Below are positions 56,541 through 64,000 of a stretch of 64,000 nt of DNA, in pieces; position 1 is the stretch's first letter, and each line of letters begins with the position of its first letter. The notes below the pieces were generated by a model, which saw nothing but the letters and a program-made list of their open reading frames with translations, ran no database searches and was not told where the DNA came from. The position numbers and the translations under genes are program-made. The DNA comes from Comamonas sp. BIGb0124 (GTDB lineage: Bacteria > Pseudomonadota > Gammaproteobacteria > Burkholderiales > Burkholderiaceae_C): contig NZ_RJVF01000014.1 of the NCBI RefSeq assembly GCF_003752175.1, positions 124,001-188,000 on the forward strand. The letters run 5' to 3'.

Positions 56541-57638
56541 TCAGGCGGGGATCGCCTGCGCCTCGCCCGCATGTGCGCTGCCGATCGCCGGAGGCGCATG
56601 CCGTGGACGGGCGGTGTCCTGCAGAGGCCGGATCGCACCGGCCAGGGCGTAGGCCTGGTCCATCAGGCGCAGGCTGCCGAGCTGGTCGGACGCCGAGGTC
56701 CAGAAATCGCCGCGGCCGGCTCGAAGGCGGTCGGTGAAGTGCTGGACGGCGTCGTCGAAACACGCCTGCCGCACCGCATCCTCGTCGTAGTGCAGGGTCT
56801 GCTCCTCGGCACCGAAGAGCCTGAGCGTGCCGTTTTCCAGGGTCACGCTGCAGCGGGTGCCGGCGATTTCCACGCGGTCCGGCGCACGCGTCGCGTAGCC
56901 GGCCGCCGTCATGCTGCCTTCGACCACCACGCTCAGCCCGCCCGGTGCGCGCAGCAGCATGACGGCGTTGTCCTCGCCCCGGATGTGTTCGCTGGCGCGG
57001 CCCAGGCTGCAGGCCAGCATCTCGAGCTCGCCGAACAGGGCGCGGGCGACATCGAGCTCGTGGATCAGCGATTCGGCCACCAGCACCCGGCTTTCGCGGG
57101 CCAGAAAGGGCTGGCGGGTGAGCGAGGTGACGAGGCCGTCTTCCCGGCGCAGCATGTTGGAGCGCCACAGCGCGATGCGGGCCTGCACCGGCTGGCCCAG
57201 GCGGCCTTCGTACAGCCACTGCGCGATCTGTCTGAAATAGGCCCTGTAACGCCAGTTCTCGTTGACCATCACGTGGATGCGCGAGCCGACGTCTTCCAGC
57301 AGGGCCTGCGCTTCGTCGAGGCTGGGGCACAGCGGTTTTTCGCACAGCGCGTGCACGCCGTGCCGGGCCGCCAGGCGGATCATGTCCGCATGGGTTTCGC
57401 GCGGGGTGACGATGTCGACCGCGTCCAGCCCTTCGGCGGCCAGCATTTCCTGGGGCGAGCCGTAGCTGGCGGCGATGCCGAATTCTGCGGCACGCTGGCG
57501 GGCGCGCTCGGCGACCGGATCGCACACGGCCACCACCTGCGCACCCTGGCAGCGCGACCAGGCCGAGAAATGGTTGCCGCTGATCATGCCGCAGCCCAGC
57601 ACGCCGACGCGCAGCGGGCGTGTCGATGCTTCAGCCAT
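56541..57638 (-). CDS. Gfo/Idh/MocA-family oxidoreductase
   Basis: A 365-aa NAD(P)-dependent sugar or polyol dehydrogenase. The N-terminal Rossmann fold is VGVLGCGMISGNHFSAW, the signature EKPLCPSLDEAQ holds the conserved Lys-Pro pair (about 99-100), and NENWRYRAYF is the substrate-side block. Family substrates include myo-inositol, glucose-fructose and amino-sugar derivatives. It overlaps the preceding isomerase gene by 8 bases, so the two are translationally coupled. Substrate cannot be assigned. Confidence 0.88.
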   Translation of the reverse strand: MAEASTRPLRVGVLGCGMISGNHFSAWSRCQGAQVVAVCDPVAERARQRAAEFGIAASYGSPQEMLAAEGLDAVDIVTPRETHADMIRLAARHGVHALCEKPLCPSLDEAQALLEDVGSRIHVMVNENWRYRAYFRQIAQWLYEGRLGQPVQARIALWRSNMLRREDGLVTSLTRQPFLARESRVLVAESLIHELDVARALFGELEMLACSLGRASEHIRGEDNAVMLLRAPGGLSVVVEGSMTAAGYATRAPDRVEIAGTRCSVTLENGTLRLFGAEEQTLHYDEDAVRQACFDDAVQHFTDRLRAGRGDFWTSASDQLGSLRLMDQAYALAGAIRPLQDTARPRHAPPAIGSAHAGEAQAIPA

Positions 57639-58497
57639 GGAGGGCTCCTTCGACGGTGAGCCGGGCGGGCTGCCGCGCCGCGCGCCGCTGGTCGTAGCCC
57701 TGCATGAAGCGCCGCGCGTCCGCGCTGGCCGCCAGGGCCTTGTCGCGGGGGCTGCGGTCGGCCAGATCCTGGCGCGAGACCTCGTATTCGATCTCGGTGC
57801 CGGGCGGCAGGGCGTCCAGGAAGTCGTCGAGCGGCAGGTCGCCGCTGCCTGCCGGCAGGCGGGCGGTGCGGGCCTCCTGCATCAGGGCTTCGTCGCTGGC
57901 GGGGGCGCTCAGACGGCGGGCGTCGCACAGTTGGGCAAACACCACCTGCTCGGGCGTGAGGCCGGCCAGGTCGGCCGGCGTACCGCCCGAACGCTCCAGA
58001 TGCAGGGCATCGAGCAGCAGCCCGGTCTGCGGCGCGCCGCTGCGGGCGATGACCTCGATGGCCTGGCCCAGCGTGCGCACGGCGCTGTAGGGCAGGAATT
58101 CGAGCGCCACACGCATGCCGGCGGCCGCAGCGGCTTCGCCGTAGCGGGCCAGCCGGTCGGCAAAACGCGACAGGTCGTTGTCGAAGCCGTTGACCACCAG
58201 GATACCTGCGCCCAGCGCATGTGCGGTGTCGACGGCCGGAGCCAGGTGATCCCAGGTCACGTCGGGGTAGAACTGATAGGCCGAGATGTTGGAGATCGCC
58301 ACGCCGTCCTGCGCGGCACGGTCGCGCAGGGCCTGGATCAGCGCGGGCTGGCCGATGACGGGCGTGGCGAAGGGGTCGCCGGGACGACGGCCGCAGATGC
58401 GCAGGCCGACCCGTCCGAAGCCGGCGGCGCAGGCGGCATCCACCGTTTCCATCGGCGTGGCGCTGATCGTGAGGTGGGCAAGGGTGAGTGTTTTCAA
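57631..58497 (-). CDS. Sugar phosphate isomerase/epimerase (TIM barrel, AP-endonuclease-2 fold)
   Basis: A 288-aa xylose-isomerase-like TIM-barrel protein. Its pattern includes ISNISAYQFYPDVTW, GAGILVVNGFDNDLSRFADRLARYGEAAAAAGMRVALEFLPYS, GLLLDALHLERSGG and EIEYEVSR, giving the metal ligands Glu, Asp/His and Glu. The start at 58497 is TTG (LKTLTLAHLTI), because the first beta strand is needed and no upstream ATG fits. The 3' end overlaps the Gfo/Idh/MocA gene. Members isomerise sugars, inosose or related cyclic polyols. Confidence 0.82.
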   Translation of the reverse strand: MKTLTLAHLTISATPMETVDAACAAGFGRVGLRICGRRPGDPFATPVIGQPALIQALRDRAAQDGVAISNISAYQFYPDVTWDHLAPAVDTAHALGAGILVVNGFDNDLSRFADRLARYGEAAAAAGMRVALEFLPYSAVRTLGQAIEVIARSGAPQTGLLLDALHLERSGGTPADLAGLTPEQVVFAQLCDARRLSAPASDEALMQEARTARLPAGSGDLPLDDFLDALPPGTEIEYEVSRQDLADRSPRDKALAASADARRFMQGYDQRRAARQPARLTVEGALHG

Positions 58498-58545
58498 GAC
58501 TGGGCTTTCAAGGATGGGAAACGGAGGACAGGGCCGATCCGTGGG

Positions 58546-59649
58546 TCAGGCGGCTTCGATCGCCGGGCGGCTGGCCAGCGCCTCGGGCAGCGGCACGCCC
58601 AGGCGGTTGCCCAGCGCATGCAGGTCGTGCGCCACGTTGCGCGGCAGCGTGATGCCTTCGCGCAACTGGCGCTGCTGGGTGGCCCAGGCACGCTCGCCGG
58701 GCATCAGGATCTGCTGCACGCCGGGGACCAGCGGCGTGGCCTTGAGCATGGCGACCATGGTGTCGACACGCTGCTTGAACTGCTGGGGATCGGTCAGCCG
58801 CGCGATGTCGATGGCGATGTGCATGTGGCCGTTGCCGATGCGCTGTTCGGTGGCCTGGAACCACGCGGGAATCTCGCCCAGCATGCGCGCGCCGGTGAGC
58901 GCACCGCACAGGATCTCGCCGAAGACGGCCAGGCCGTATCCCTTGTAGCCCAGCGGCAGCAGCGCGCCGCCGGCGGGCAGGTCGGCGGGGTCGGTGGTGT
59001 CGTGGCCATCGCCGGTGATGACCCAGCCGGATGGAATGGCCTCCCCCTTCTTGGCGGCCAGCCGCACCTTGCCGCCCGCCGCCACGCTCAGGGCCATGTC
59101 GAGCACGATGGGGCCCTGGCTGGCGCTGGGCGCGGCCAGCGCGATCGGGTTGTTGCCGATGGTGTTGCGGCGGCCGCCCCAGGGGGCCATGCCGGGGTAA
59201 CCATTGGTCCAGGCCAGGCCGATCATGTCGTGCGGCAGGGCCATCATGGCGTAATGCGCGCAGGCCCCCACGAAGTCGCTGTTGGTGGCGGCGACCATCG
59301 CGATGCCCTGGGTGCGGGCCTTGTCCACGGCCAGGCGCATCGCCGCCGTGGCCGTGACCGCACCCAGCGCACCGTCGCCGTCGAGCAGGGCGGTGGCCGG
59401 CGCGTCCTGCAGCACCCGCACCTCGGCTTGCCGCTTGGCGCCGCCGTCGACCAGCCGGGCCACCAGGAAGGGCAGGCGGATGACCCCGTGCGAATGGGTG
59501 CCGCGCAGGTCGCTGTCGACCAGGCTGGCGGCGACATCCTCGGCCTCGCTGCCGTTCAGACCGGCCTGCACGAAGCACGCACGGACAAAACGTTGCAGAT
59601 CCGCGTGCGGGACCGACACCGGCGGTGTCTCGGGGGATTGGTCGTTCAT
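58546..59649 (-). CDS. Malate/L-lactate/ureidoglycolate dehydrogenase family oxidoreductase
   Basis: A 367-aa NAD(P)-dependent 2-hydroxyacid oxidoreductase of the Ldh_2 (YlbC/MDH) family, which has its own fold unrelated to Rossmann lactate dehydrogenases. Family blocks are DLRGTHSHGVIRLPFLV (catalytic His), AATNSDFVGACAHYAMMAL, TNGYPGMAPWGGRRNTIGNNPIALAAPS, LDMALSVAAGGKV and GGALLPLGYKGYGLAVFGEILCGALTGA. Substrates in the family include malate, lactate, ureidoglycolate and 2,3-diketogulonate. Start ATG 59649. It ends 48 bases before the isomerase. Confidence 0.9.
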   Translation of the reverse strand: MNDQSPETPPVSVPHADLQRFVRACFVQAGLNGSEAEDVAASLVDSDLRGTHSHGVIRLPFLVARLVDGGAKRQAEVRVLQDAPATALLDGDGALGAVTATAAMRLAVDKARTQGIAMVAATNSDFVGACAHYAMMALPHDMIGLAWTNGYPGMAPWGGRRNTIGNNPIALAAPSASQGPIVLDMALSVAAGGKVRLAAKKGEAIPSGWVITGDGHDTTDPADLPAGGALLPLGYKGYGLAVFGEILCGALTGARMLGEIPAWFQATEQRIGNGHMHIAIDIARLTDPQQFKQRVDTMVAMLKATPLVPGVQQILMPGERAWATQQRQLREGITLPRNVAHDLHALGNRLGVPLPEALASRPAIEAA

Positions 59650-59661
59650 CGTGTCCCTCGC

Positions 59662-60702
59662 TTACTTGGCGAGCATGTTGGCGGACTTGGCGACGGCGCC
59701 GAAATCCTGATAGTCCTTGTCGATGCGGGCCTTGAAGTGCGCCGGGCTGTCGCCGACGGCCCGCACCGACATGGTCTTGAGTCCGGCCTGGACTTCGGGC
59801 GCCTTCAGCGCCTGCACCACGGCCTCGTTGAGCCGGCGCACCACGGCATCGGACGTCCCCTTGGGAGCATGGAGGCCGAACCAGTTGCTGGCGGCTTCGA
59901 GCTGCGGCATGCCGACCTCGGCCACCGTGGGCACATCGGGCATCTTGGGGTTGCGCGTGCGGCCGAAGATGAGGATGGGCCGCAGCTTGCCCTCGGCGAT
60001 GTAGGGTTCGGCCACCGGCGGCGCGTTGAGGCTCATCTGCACCCGGTTGGCCAGGAAATCGGGCATCAGCTGGCCGGCGCCCTTGTAGTGCACGGAGTCG
60101 ATGTCCGCACCCGACAGCATCTTCAGATACTCGAGGTACAGGTGCATGTTGCCGCCGATGCCCGCGTCGCCGTAGAACATCGATCCGGGCTTGGCCTTCG
60201 ACAGCGCCACGAACTCCTGCATCGACTTGGCCGGCACGTCCGGGTGGATGCTGAGGATCTGGTCGCCGTCGCCCATCATGGTGATGTGGGCCAGATCGGT
60301 CACCGGATTGACCGACATCGTCGTGGTGTGGGGCGAGACCACGATCTGCCCGACGCCGGAGGCCAGCAGGGTGTAGCCGTCGGGCGGGGCGCTGGCGACG
60401 AAGGTGGTGGCGAGGTTGCCGGCTGCGCCCGAACGGTTCTCGATGACCACCGGTTGTCCCAGGCGTTCGCTCAGGGGGCCGGCGAGCAGCCGGGGCAGGC
60501 CGTCGGTCAGGCCGCCGGGGGCAAAACCCACGATGATCTTGATCGTCCGGCTGGGATAGTCCTGGGCCTGGACGTGCGCCGGCAACGCCAGAAAGGCCGC
60601 GCCGGCGCAGGCTGCCGCCGCCAGGGCGAGCAGGCGCCGACGCCCGCCGAGGGCGCGGCCGGGAGAGGTTTCGGGGCGATGGGGTGGGCGGGTGTTGTGC
60701 AT
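59662..60702 (-). CDS. Bug-type (TctC) periplasmic solute receptor
   Basis: A 346-aa extracytoplasmic binding protein of the large Bug family, typical of Burkholderiales. A twin-Arg-containing N-region (GGRRRLLALAAAACAG) is followed by cleavage near HVQAQDYPSR, then VGFAPGGLTDGLPRLLA, LGQPVVIENRSGAAGNLATTFVA and SPHTTTM. Bug receptors bind carboxylates, amino acids or aromatic acids, and often have no adjacent permease, as here. Start ATG 60702 is preceded by AAGGAGAC within a pentanucleotide repeat. It ends 12 bases before the Ldh-family gene. Confidence 0.92.
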   Translation of the reverse strand: MHNTRPPHRPETSPGRALGGRRRLLALAAAACAGAAFLALPAHVQAQDYPSRTIKIIVGFAPGGLTDGLPRLLAGPLSERLGQPVVIENRSGAAGNLATTFVASAPPDGYTLLASGVGQIVVSPHTTTMSVNPVTDLAHITMMGDGDQILSIHPDVPAKSMQEFVALSKAKPGSMFYGDAGIGGNMHLYLEYLKMLSGADIDSVHYKGAGQLMPDFLANRVQMSLNAPPVAEPYIAEGKLRPILIFGRTRNPKMPDVPTVAEVGMPQLEAASNWFGLHAPKGTSDAVVRRLNEAVVQALKAPEVQAGLKTMSVRAVGDSPAHFKARIDKDYQDFGAVAKSANMLAK

Positions 60703-60708
60703 GCTTGT

Positions 60709-60731
60709 CTCCTTGTCTTGTCTTGTCTTGT
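60709..60731. repeat. Pentanucleotide tandem repeat in Bug-gene leader
   Basis: On the minus strand the leader reads GACAA repeated four times, running directly into the Shine-Dalgarno AAGGAGAC before the ATG at 60702. Plus-strand unit is CTTGT, four copies. The SDR gene leader at about 61580-61594 has the same unit in two copies before GGAGAC. Confidence 0.85.
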
Positions 60732-60769
60732 CGGTCTGTCTTTTGGGGCTCTGCAGGGGGCCGGCGTCG

Positions 60770-61573
60770 TCAGCGCGGGCGCGCGGGCGGCACGCCGCCG
60801 TGCACGGCCCAGCCGTTGCTTGCCAGTACGCCCGCATCCACGGCCAGATTGGCGCCGGTGATCGCCGAGGCCCGGTCGCTCAGCAGGAAAGCGATGGTTT
60901 CCGCCACCTCGGCGGGCTCGACCAGCCGGCCCAGGGCGCTGACCTCGGCGGGCGAGACGGCATAACGCTGGCCGTCCCGGATGTTGTCGAGCATGCGCGG
61001 TACGGCCACGAAGCCGGGGCTCACGGCATTGACCCGCACGCCGCTGCGTCCCCATTCGCCGGCCATGCCTTCGGTGAGCATGTTGACGGCGGCCTTGGCC
61101 GAGTAGTAGGCGTGGCCATGGTTGGGCCGCTGGCCCACCATCGACGAGATATTGACGATGGCCCCGGCGCCCTGCCGTGCCATGCGCTGCGCAAAGGCCA
61201 CGTTGCACAGATAGGTGCCGCGGTAGCCGATCGAGACGATGCGGTCCCAGTCGGCGACGGGCAGCTTTTCCGGTGCCATGCGGGGTGCAAAGATGGCGGC
61301 GGCGCTCACCAGGGCAAAGACCGGACCCTGCCGGGCTTCGATGGCCTGGGCCGTGTGCTCGATCGATTCGGCGTCGCGCACATCGACCGCGTAGGCCTGG
61401 CCGCCGCAGTGCCGTGCGGTCTCATGCGCAGCGGCTTCGTCGAGGTCGGCCACGGCCACCTGCCAGCCGTGTCCGGCCAGGCAACGCGCCGTGGCGGCTC
61501 CGATGCCGTTGGCGCCGCCGATGATCACGGCCAGCCGGCCCCGGCCGTCGCCGGATCCTGTCTGTTCCTGCAT
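60770..61573 (-). CDS. Short-chain dehydrogenase/reductase
   Basis: A 267-aa classical SDR. The cofactor motif is AVIIGGANGIGAATARCL (TGxxxGxG variant with GGANGIG), followed by NISSMVGQRP (catalytic Ser), YYSAKAAV (Tyr-x3-Lys) and AVSPGFVAVP. Acidic residue in VADLDEA suggests NAD preference. It is the first gene after the LysR gene in the islet and should oxidise or reduce a hydroxyl group of the catabolised substrate. ATG 61573 follows ACAAGGAGACTGAC. Confidence 0.92.
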   Translation of the reverse strand: MQEQTGSGDGRGRLAVIIGGANGIGAATARCLAGHGWQVAVADLDEAAAHETARHCGGQAYAVDVRDAESIEHTAQAIEARQGPVFALVSAAAIFAPRMAPEKLPVADWDRIVSIGYRGTYLCNVAFAQRMARQGAGAIVNISSMVGQRPNHGHAYYSAKAAVNMLTEGMAGEWGRSGVRVNAVSPGFVAVPRMLDNIRDGQRYAVSPAEVSALGRLVEPAEVAETIAFLLSDRASAITGANLAVDAGVLASNGWAVHGGVPPARPR

Positions 61574-61715
61574 GTCAGTCTCCTTGTCTTGTCATGGACC
61601 CGCCGTGTGCCTGCGGGATGCATCCATTACAGCCAAGGGCGGCGTGCAAGTCCAAAACGATAGGCATAGGCCAGCCATCAGTTTTTCTTAGGTCGGCAGG
61701 CCGTGCCGCAGCGAT
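61574..61715 (-). promoter_or_regulatory. LysR-SDR intergenic region, probable islet promoter
   Basis: 142 bases separate the regulator stop from the SDR start. The middle (61655-61693) is AT-rich and contains a direct-repeat-like pair (ataggcataggcc on the plus strand) and CTATGCCTATCG on the minus strand, candidate elements for a LysR-type site and -10. No LysR box could be fixed with confidence. The SDR leader carries GACAAGACAAGGAGAC. Confidence 0.4.
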
Positions 61716-62750
61716 TCAGCCGCCGGCTTCGGTTTCCTCGGCCATGGCCGTCGCCATGGCTTGCGAGAGGGGCTGCTCGAGCGCGCCATAGGGATGGGCC
61801 AGTTCGCCCAGTGCCTGGCAATAGACCTGGGTGCAGCGGCCCAGCAGATCGAGCAGCGCGCTTTCGTGCCGCATGGCGGCGCGCTTGCGCGAACGCACTA
61901 GGTACAGGGTGCGGCGCAGACCCGGATCGGTGATCCGCCGGGCCTGCAGGCTGCCGCGCAGCAGATCGTCGCGCACGTTGCCATACGGAACGACGGCGGC
62001 GGCCTCGCCCTGCATCACGATGTTCTTGATGGTCGAGATCGACGACACATCGAGCTGGACCCGCACCTCGAGGGCCAGCCGCCGGGCCGCCGACAGCACC
62101 TGCTGGCGCACGCCGTCGCGCTGGCCGGGCAGCACCAGCTCGTGCTGCAGCACCTGCTCGAAGTCGATGGACGCCAGCCGGGACGGCATGTCCGGCTGAC
62201 CGGCCGAGCTCGGCTGCAGCCCCGTCGCACCCGGCCGGCTGGCCGTGATGAACAGCAGTTCCTCTTCGAGCAGCGGCACCCGCAGCAGGCCCGGACGCTC
62301 GTGCACCTCGTAGGCCAGAGCGACATCGACCTCGTGCTGTTCCAGCGCGCCCAGCAGCACCGGGCTGCGTTCCTCGGCCAGGCTCAGGCGCACGCCGGGC
62401 AACTGCAGACGCGCCTGCTCGATGAGTTCGCGGGCCACCAGGTTCATGTAGCCATTGGTCACGCCCAGCACCACGCCTTCGCGTTCGCGGCGGCCGGCGG
62501 CGGTGACCTGGCGTTCGGTCTCGTCGACCAGGCGCAGTACCTCGCAGGCCCGTTCGTACAGCAATTGTCCGGTGCGGGTGGGCGAGACGCCGCGCGAGTG
62601 GCGGCGCAGCAGCGTCACGCCCAGATGGTCCTCGAGCTGGCGGATCTGCATGCCGAGTGCGGGCTGGGCCACGAAAAGCTGTTCGGCCGCACGTGTCATG
62701 TTGCCGGCCTCGACCACCCGGACGAAGTATTTGAGCTGTCGCAGATTGAT
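61716..62750 (-). CDS. LysR-family regulator with apparent AUC start codon
   Basis: A 344-aa LysR-type regulator of the islet. The winged-helix region is NLRQLKYFVRVVEAGNMTRAAEQLFVAQPALGMQIRQLEDHLGVTLLRR, and the substrate domain covers about 100-300. The family N-terminus begins at ATC (62750-62748), six bases after AAGGGGG; no ATG, GTG or TTG fits before it. The ATC is one base from ATG and would give MNLRQLKYF. The only later standard start (GTG, 62717) would cut the first helix of the DNA-binding domain. Its gene is on the same strand as the genes it probably controls, with 142 bases between. Confidence 0.85.
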   Translation of the reverse strand: MNLRQLKYFVRVVEAGNMTRAAEQLFVAQPALGMQIRQLEDHLGVTLLRRHSRGVSPTRTGQLLYERACEVLRLVDETERQVTAAGRREREGVVLGVTNGYMNLVARELIEQARLQLPGVRLSLAEERSPVLLGALEQHEVDVALAYEVHERPGLLRVPLLEEELLFITASRPGATGLQPSSAGQPDMPSRLASIDFEQVLQHELVLPGQRDGVRQQVLSAARRLALEVRVQLDVSSISTIKNIVMQGEAAAVVPYGNVRDDLLRGSLQARRITDPGLRRTLYLVRSRKRAAMRHESALLDLLGRCTQVYCQALGELAHPYGALEQPLSQAMATAMAEETEAGG

Positions 62751-62925
62751 GGCGTACCCCCTTGGAGACCGGTCCCCGGGCCGGCGCCGGGTGTCTACTG
62801 TAAAGTGAGGCCCAGTCCGGGCATGCCCCGGTTTACCCCAGATCGCGCGTGTCGCGGGGCTGTCCTACCGCTTTCGGTCGGGCCCCGTTCGCCGTGTCGG
62901 CCGTATCCATGCAACAATCGCCGCC

Positions 62926-63492
62926 ATGTTTTTCACATTGCCGACCCTGCTGACCTGGACACGCATCATTGCGATCCCGCTGATCGTGGGGGTGTTCTAC
63001 CTGCCGCTGCCCGAGTCCACCCGCAACCTCGTGGCCACGGTCATGTTCATCGTCTTCGCGGCAACCGACTGGGCCGACGGCTACCTGGCGCGCAAGCTCA
63101 ACCAGACGTCGGCCTTCGGCGCTTTCCTCGATCCGGTGGCCGACAAGTTCCTGGTCTGCGCTTCGCTGCTGGTCCTGGTGCACCTGCAGCGCGCCGATGT
63201 GTTCGTGGCGCTCATCATCATCGGCCGCGAGATCGCCATCTCCGCGCTGCGCGAATGGATGGCGCAGATCGGCGCCTCGCGCAGTGTCGCGGTGCACATG
63301 CTCGGCAAGGTGAAGACCACCGTGCAGATGCTGGCCATTCCCTTCCTGCTGTATGACGGACGTCTCTTCGGCTTCGTCGACACCGGCGTGTGGGGCGTCT
63401 GGCTGATCTGGCTGGCTGCCGTGCTGACCGTGTGGTCGATGATCTATTACCTGCAGAAGGCCATCCCCGAGATCCGTTCGCGGGTGAAGTAA
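62926..63492 (+). CDS. pgsA: CDP-diacylglycerol-glycerol-3-phosphate 3-phosphatidyltransferase
   Basis: A 188-aa inner-membrane enzyme making phosphatidylglycerophosphate. The CDP-alcohol transferase motif D-x2-D-G-x2-A-R-x8-G-x3-D-x3-D is complete in DWADGYLARKLNQTSAFGAF, ending LDPVADK. About five hydrophobic helices surround it. ATG 62926 gives MFFTLPTLLTW, a standard start. In many proteobacteria pgsA follows uvrC; here the two are separated by about 7.7 kb of catabolic genes. A GC-rich hairpin without T-tract (63497-63520) follows the stop. Confidence 0.95.
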   Translation: MFFTLPTLLTWTRIIAIPLIVGVFYLPLPESTRNLVATVMFIVFAATDWADGYLARKLNQTSAFGAFLDPVADKFLVCASLLVLVHLQRADVFVALIIIGREIAISALREWMAQIGASRSVAVHMLGKVKTTVQMLAIPFLLYDGRLFGFVDTGVWGVWLIWLAAVLTVWSMIYYLQKAIPEIRSRVK

Positions 63493-63526
63493 GGCACGCG
63501 GCGGCCCCGAAGCCGCCGCGGCAGTC

Positions 63527-64000
63527 CTACTGCCCGCGCGGCAGCCGCACGCGCATGACGGTGTGGTCGTCCGGCGTGGCCTCGGCCGTGACCGAGCCGC
63601 CGTGCGCCTGCGCGATTTCCCAGACGATGTAGAGCCCCAGCCCCAGCCCGTCGCTGTTCGACGGATTCTTGGCACGCCGGAACGGCTCGAACACATGCGG
63701 CAGGATATCGGCGGGAATGGCGCCCTTGTTGCGCACCGTCAGCACGATCTCGGCTGCCTGGCTGCCGTCGGCCTTGATCTCCACCGGAAATCCTTCCTGT
63801 CCGTGCCGCACGGCATTGGTGACCAGGTTGGTGAGCAACTGCCCGATGCGGTCGCTGTCCCAGCGGGCGGCCAGGTCGCCCTGGCAGTCGGCCTGGATCT
63901 GCGCATTGGGGAACACCGTGGACTTGCCCTGCACCGTCAGCGCCACCAGTTCGCCGGCGTCGAGGGCGTGGGGCGAGATCGGGATGCCGCCGCCCAGCCG
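63527..64000 (-). CDS. Sensor histidine kinase, C-terminal part (runs off window)
   Basis: The last 157 residues of a kinase whose upstream part is outside the window. The HATPase domain shows the N box (RIGQLLTNLVTNAVRHG), the G1 region (LTVRNKGAIPADILPHVFEPFRR), and G2 box (DGLGLGLYIVWEIAQAHGGSVTA). The visible region ends MRVRLPRGQ. The kinase is convergent with pgsA. Its input and partner regulator cannot be seen. Confidence 0.9.
   Translation of the reverse strand, partial: RLGGGIPISPHALDAGELVALTVQGKSTVFPNAQIQADCQGDLAARWDSDRIGQLLTNLVTNAVRHGQEGFPVEIKADGSQAAEIVLTVRNKGAIPADILPHVFEPFRRAKNPSNSDGLGLGLYIVWEIAQAHGGSVTAEATPDDHTVMRVRLPRGQ

Noticed and set aside
57475-60861. A 1128-codon plus-strand open frame opposite the catabolic islet
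   Set aside because: It is antisense to several well-supported enzymes and shows no conserved domain; its length is due to GC bias.

Overview
The window is high-GC, gene-dense chromosomal DNA of a betaproteobacterium, most likely order Burkholderiales and probably near the Alcaligenaceae. This is inference from family content: a Bug-type solute receptor, EF-P with Arg32 next to EarP, a fused ThiD-ThiE, surE-pcm-nlpD synteny and a ribF-ileS pair. No rRNA, CRISPR array, insertion sequence or complete prophage was seen. Almost every kilobase is coding, and both strands are used.

Layout. 1-4.2 kb: ileS (cut by the window edge) and ribF, a divergent HNH endonuclease, and a DHA2-type transporter. 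4.6-7 kb: Mn-type superoxide dismutase and a membrane CSS-EAL cyclic-di-GMP phosphodiesterase. 7.1-12.2 kb: a MarR regulator and an EmrAB/NodT-type tripartite efflux pump, with a promoter that predicts a leaderless regulator mRNA. 12.3-19.2 kb: a thiamine biosynthesis operon (TPP riboswitch-thiC-thiO-thiS-thiG-thiDE) ending in an inositol-monophosphatase-family gene. 19.6-27.1 kb: a very long glutamate-synthase-like protein with unusual active-site and Fe-S motifs, followed not by gltD but by a CysJ/CPR-type diflavin reductase. This pair is the best candidate for an undescribed system. 27.1-34 kb: ruvB, a DMT permease, a quinone oxidoreductase, ybeY, phoH, ruvA and a Cys/Met-metabolism PLP enzyme. 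34-41.9 kb: a multicopper oxidase with a small companion, a DUF924 protein, rlmD, then nlpD-pcm-surE with no rpoS beside nlpD.

41.9-47.4 kb is an accessory stretch. It holds an AbiE-type toxin-antitoxin pair, a structured leader resembling phage C4 antisense RNA followed by a 41-codon ORF and an unknown gene, a DMT permease with a MarR-GNAT regulator, and it ends at tRNA-His. 47.4-55.8 kb is housekeeping: tRNA-His, ppiD, tRNA-Val, hupB, a LOG-family hydrolase, efp-earP, uvrC and a TonB_C-like lipoprotein. 55.8-62.75 kb is a seven-gene catabolic islet under a LysR regulator, lying between uvrC and pgsA. The LysR gene appears to start at AUC, and its downstream genes carry pentanucleotide-repeat leaders. 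The window closes with pgsA and a partial sensor kinase.

The gene calls rest on motif recognition from the translated sequence. No database search was possible.
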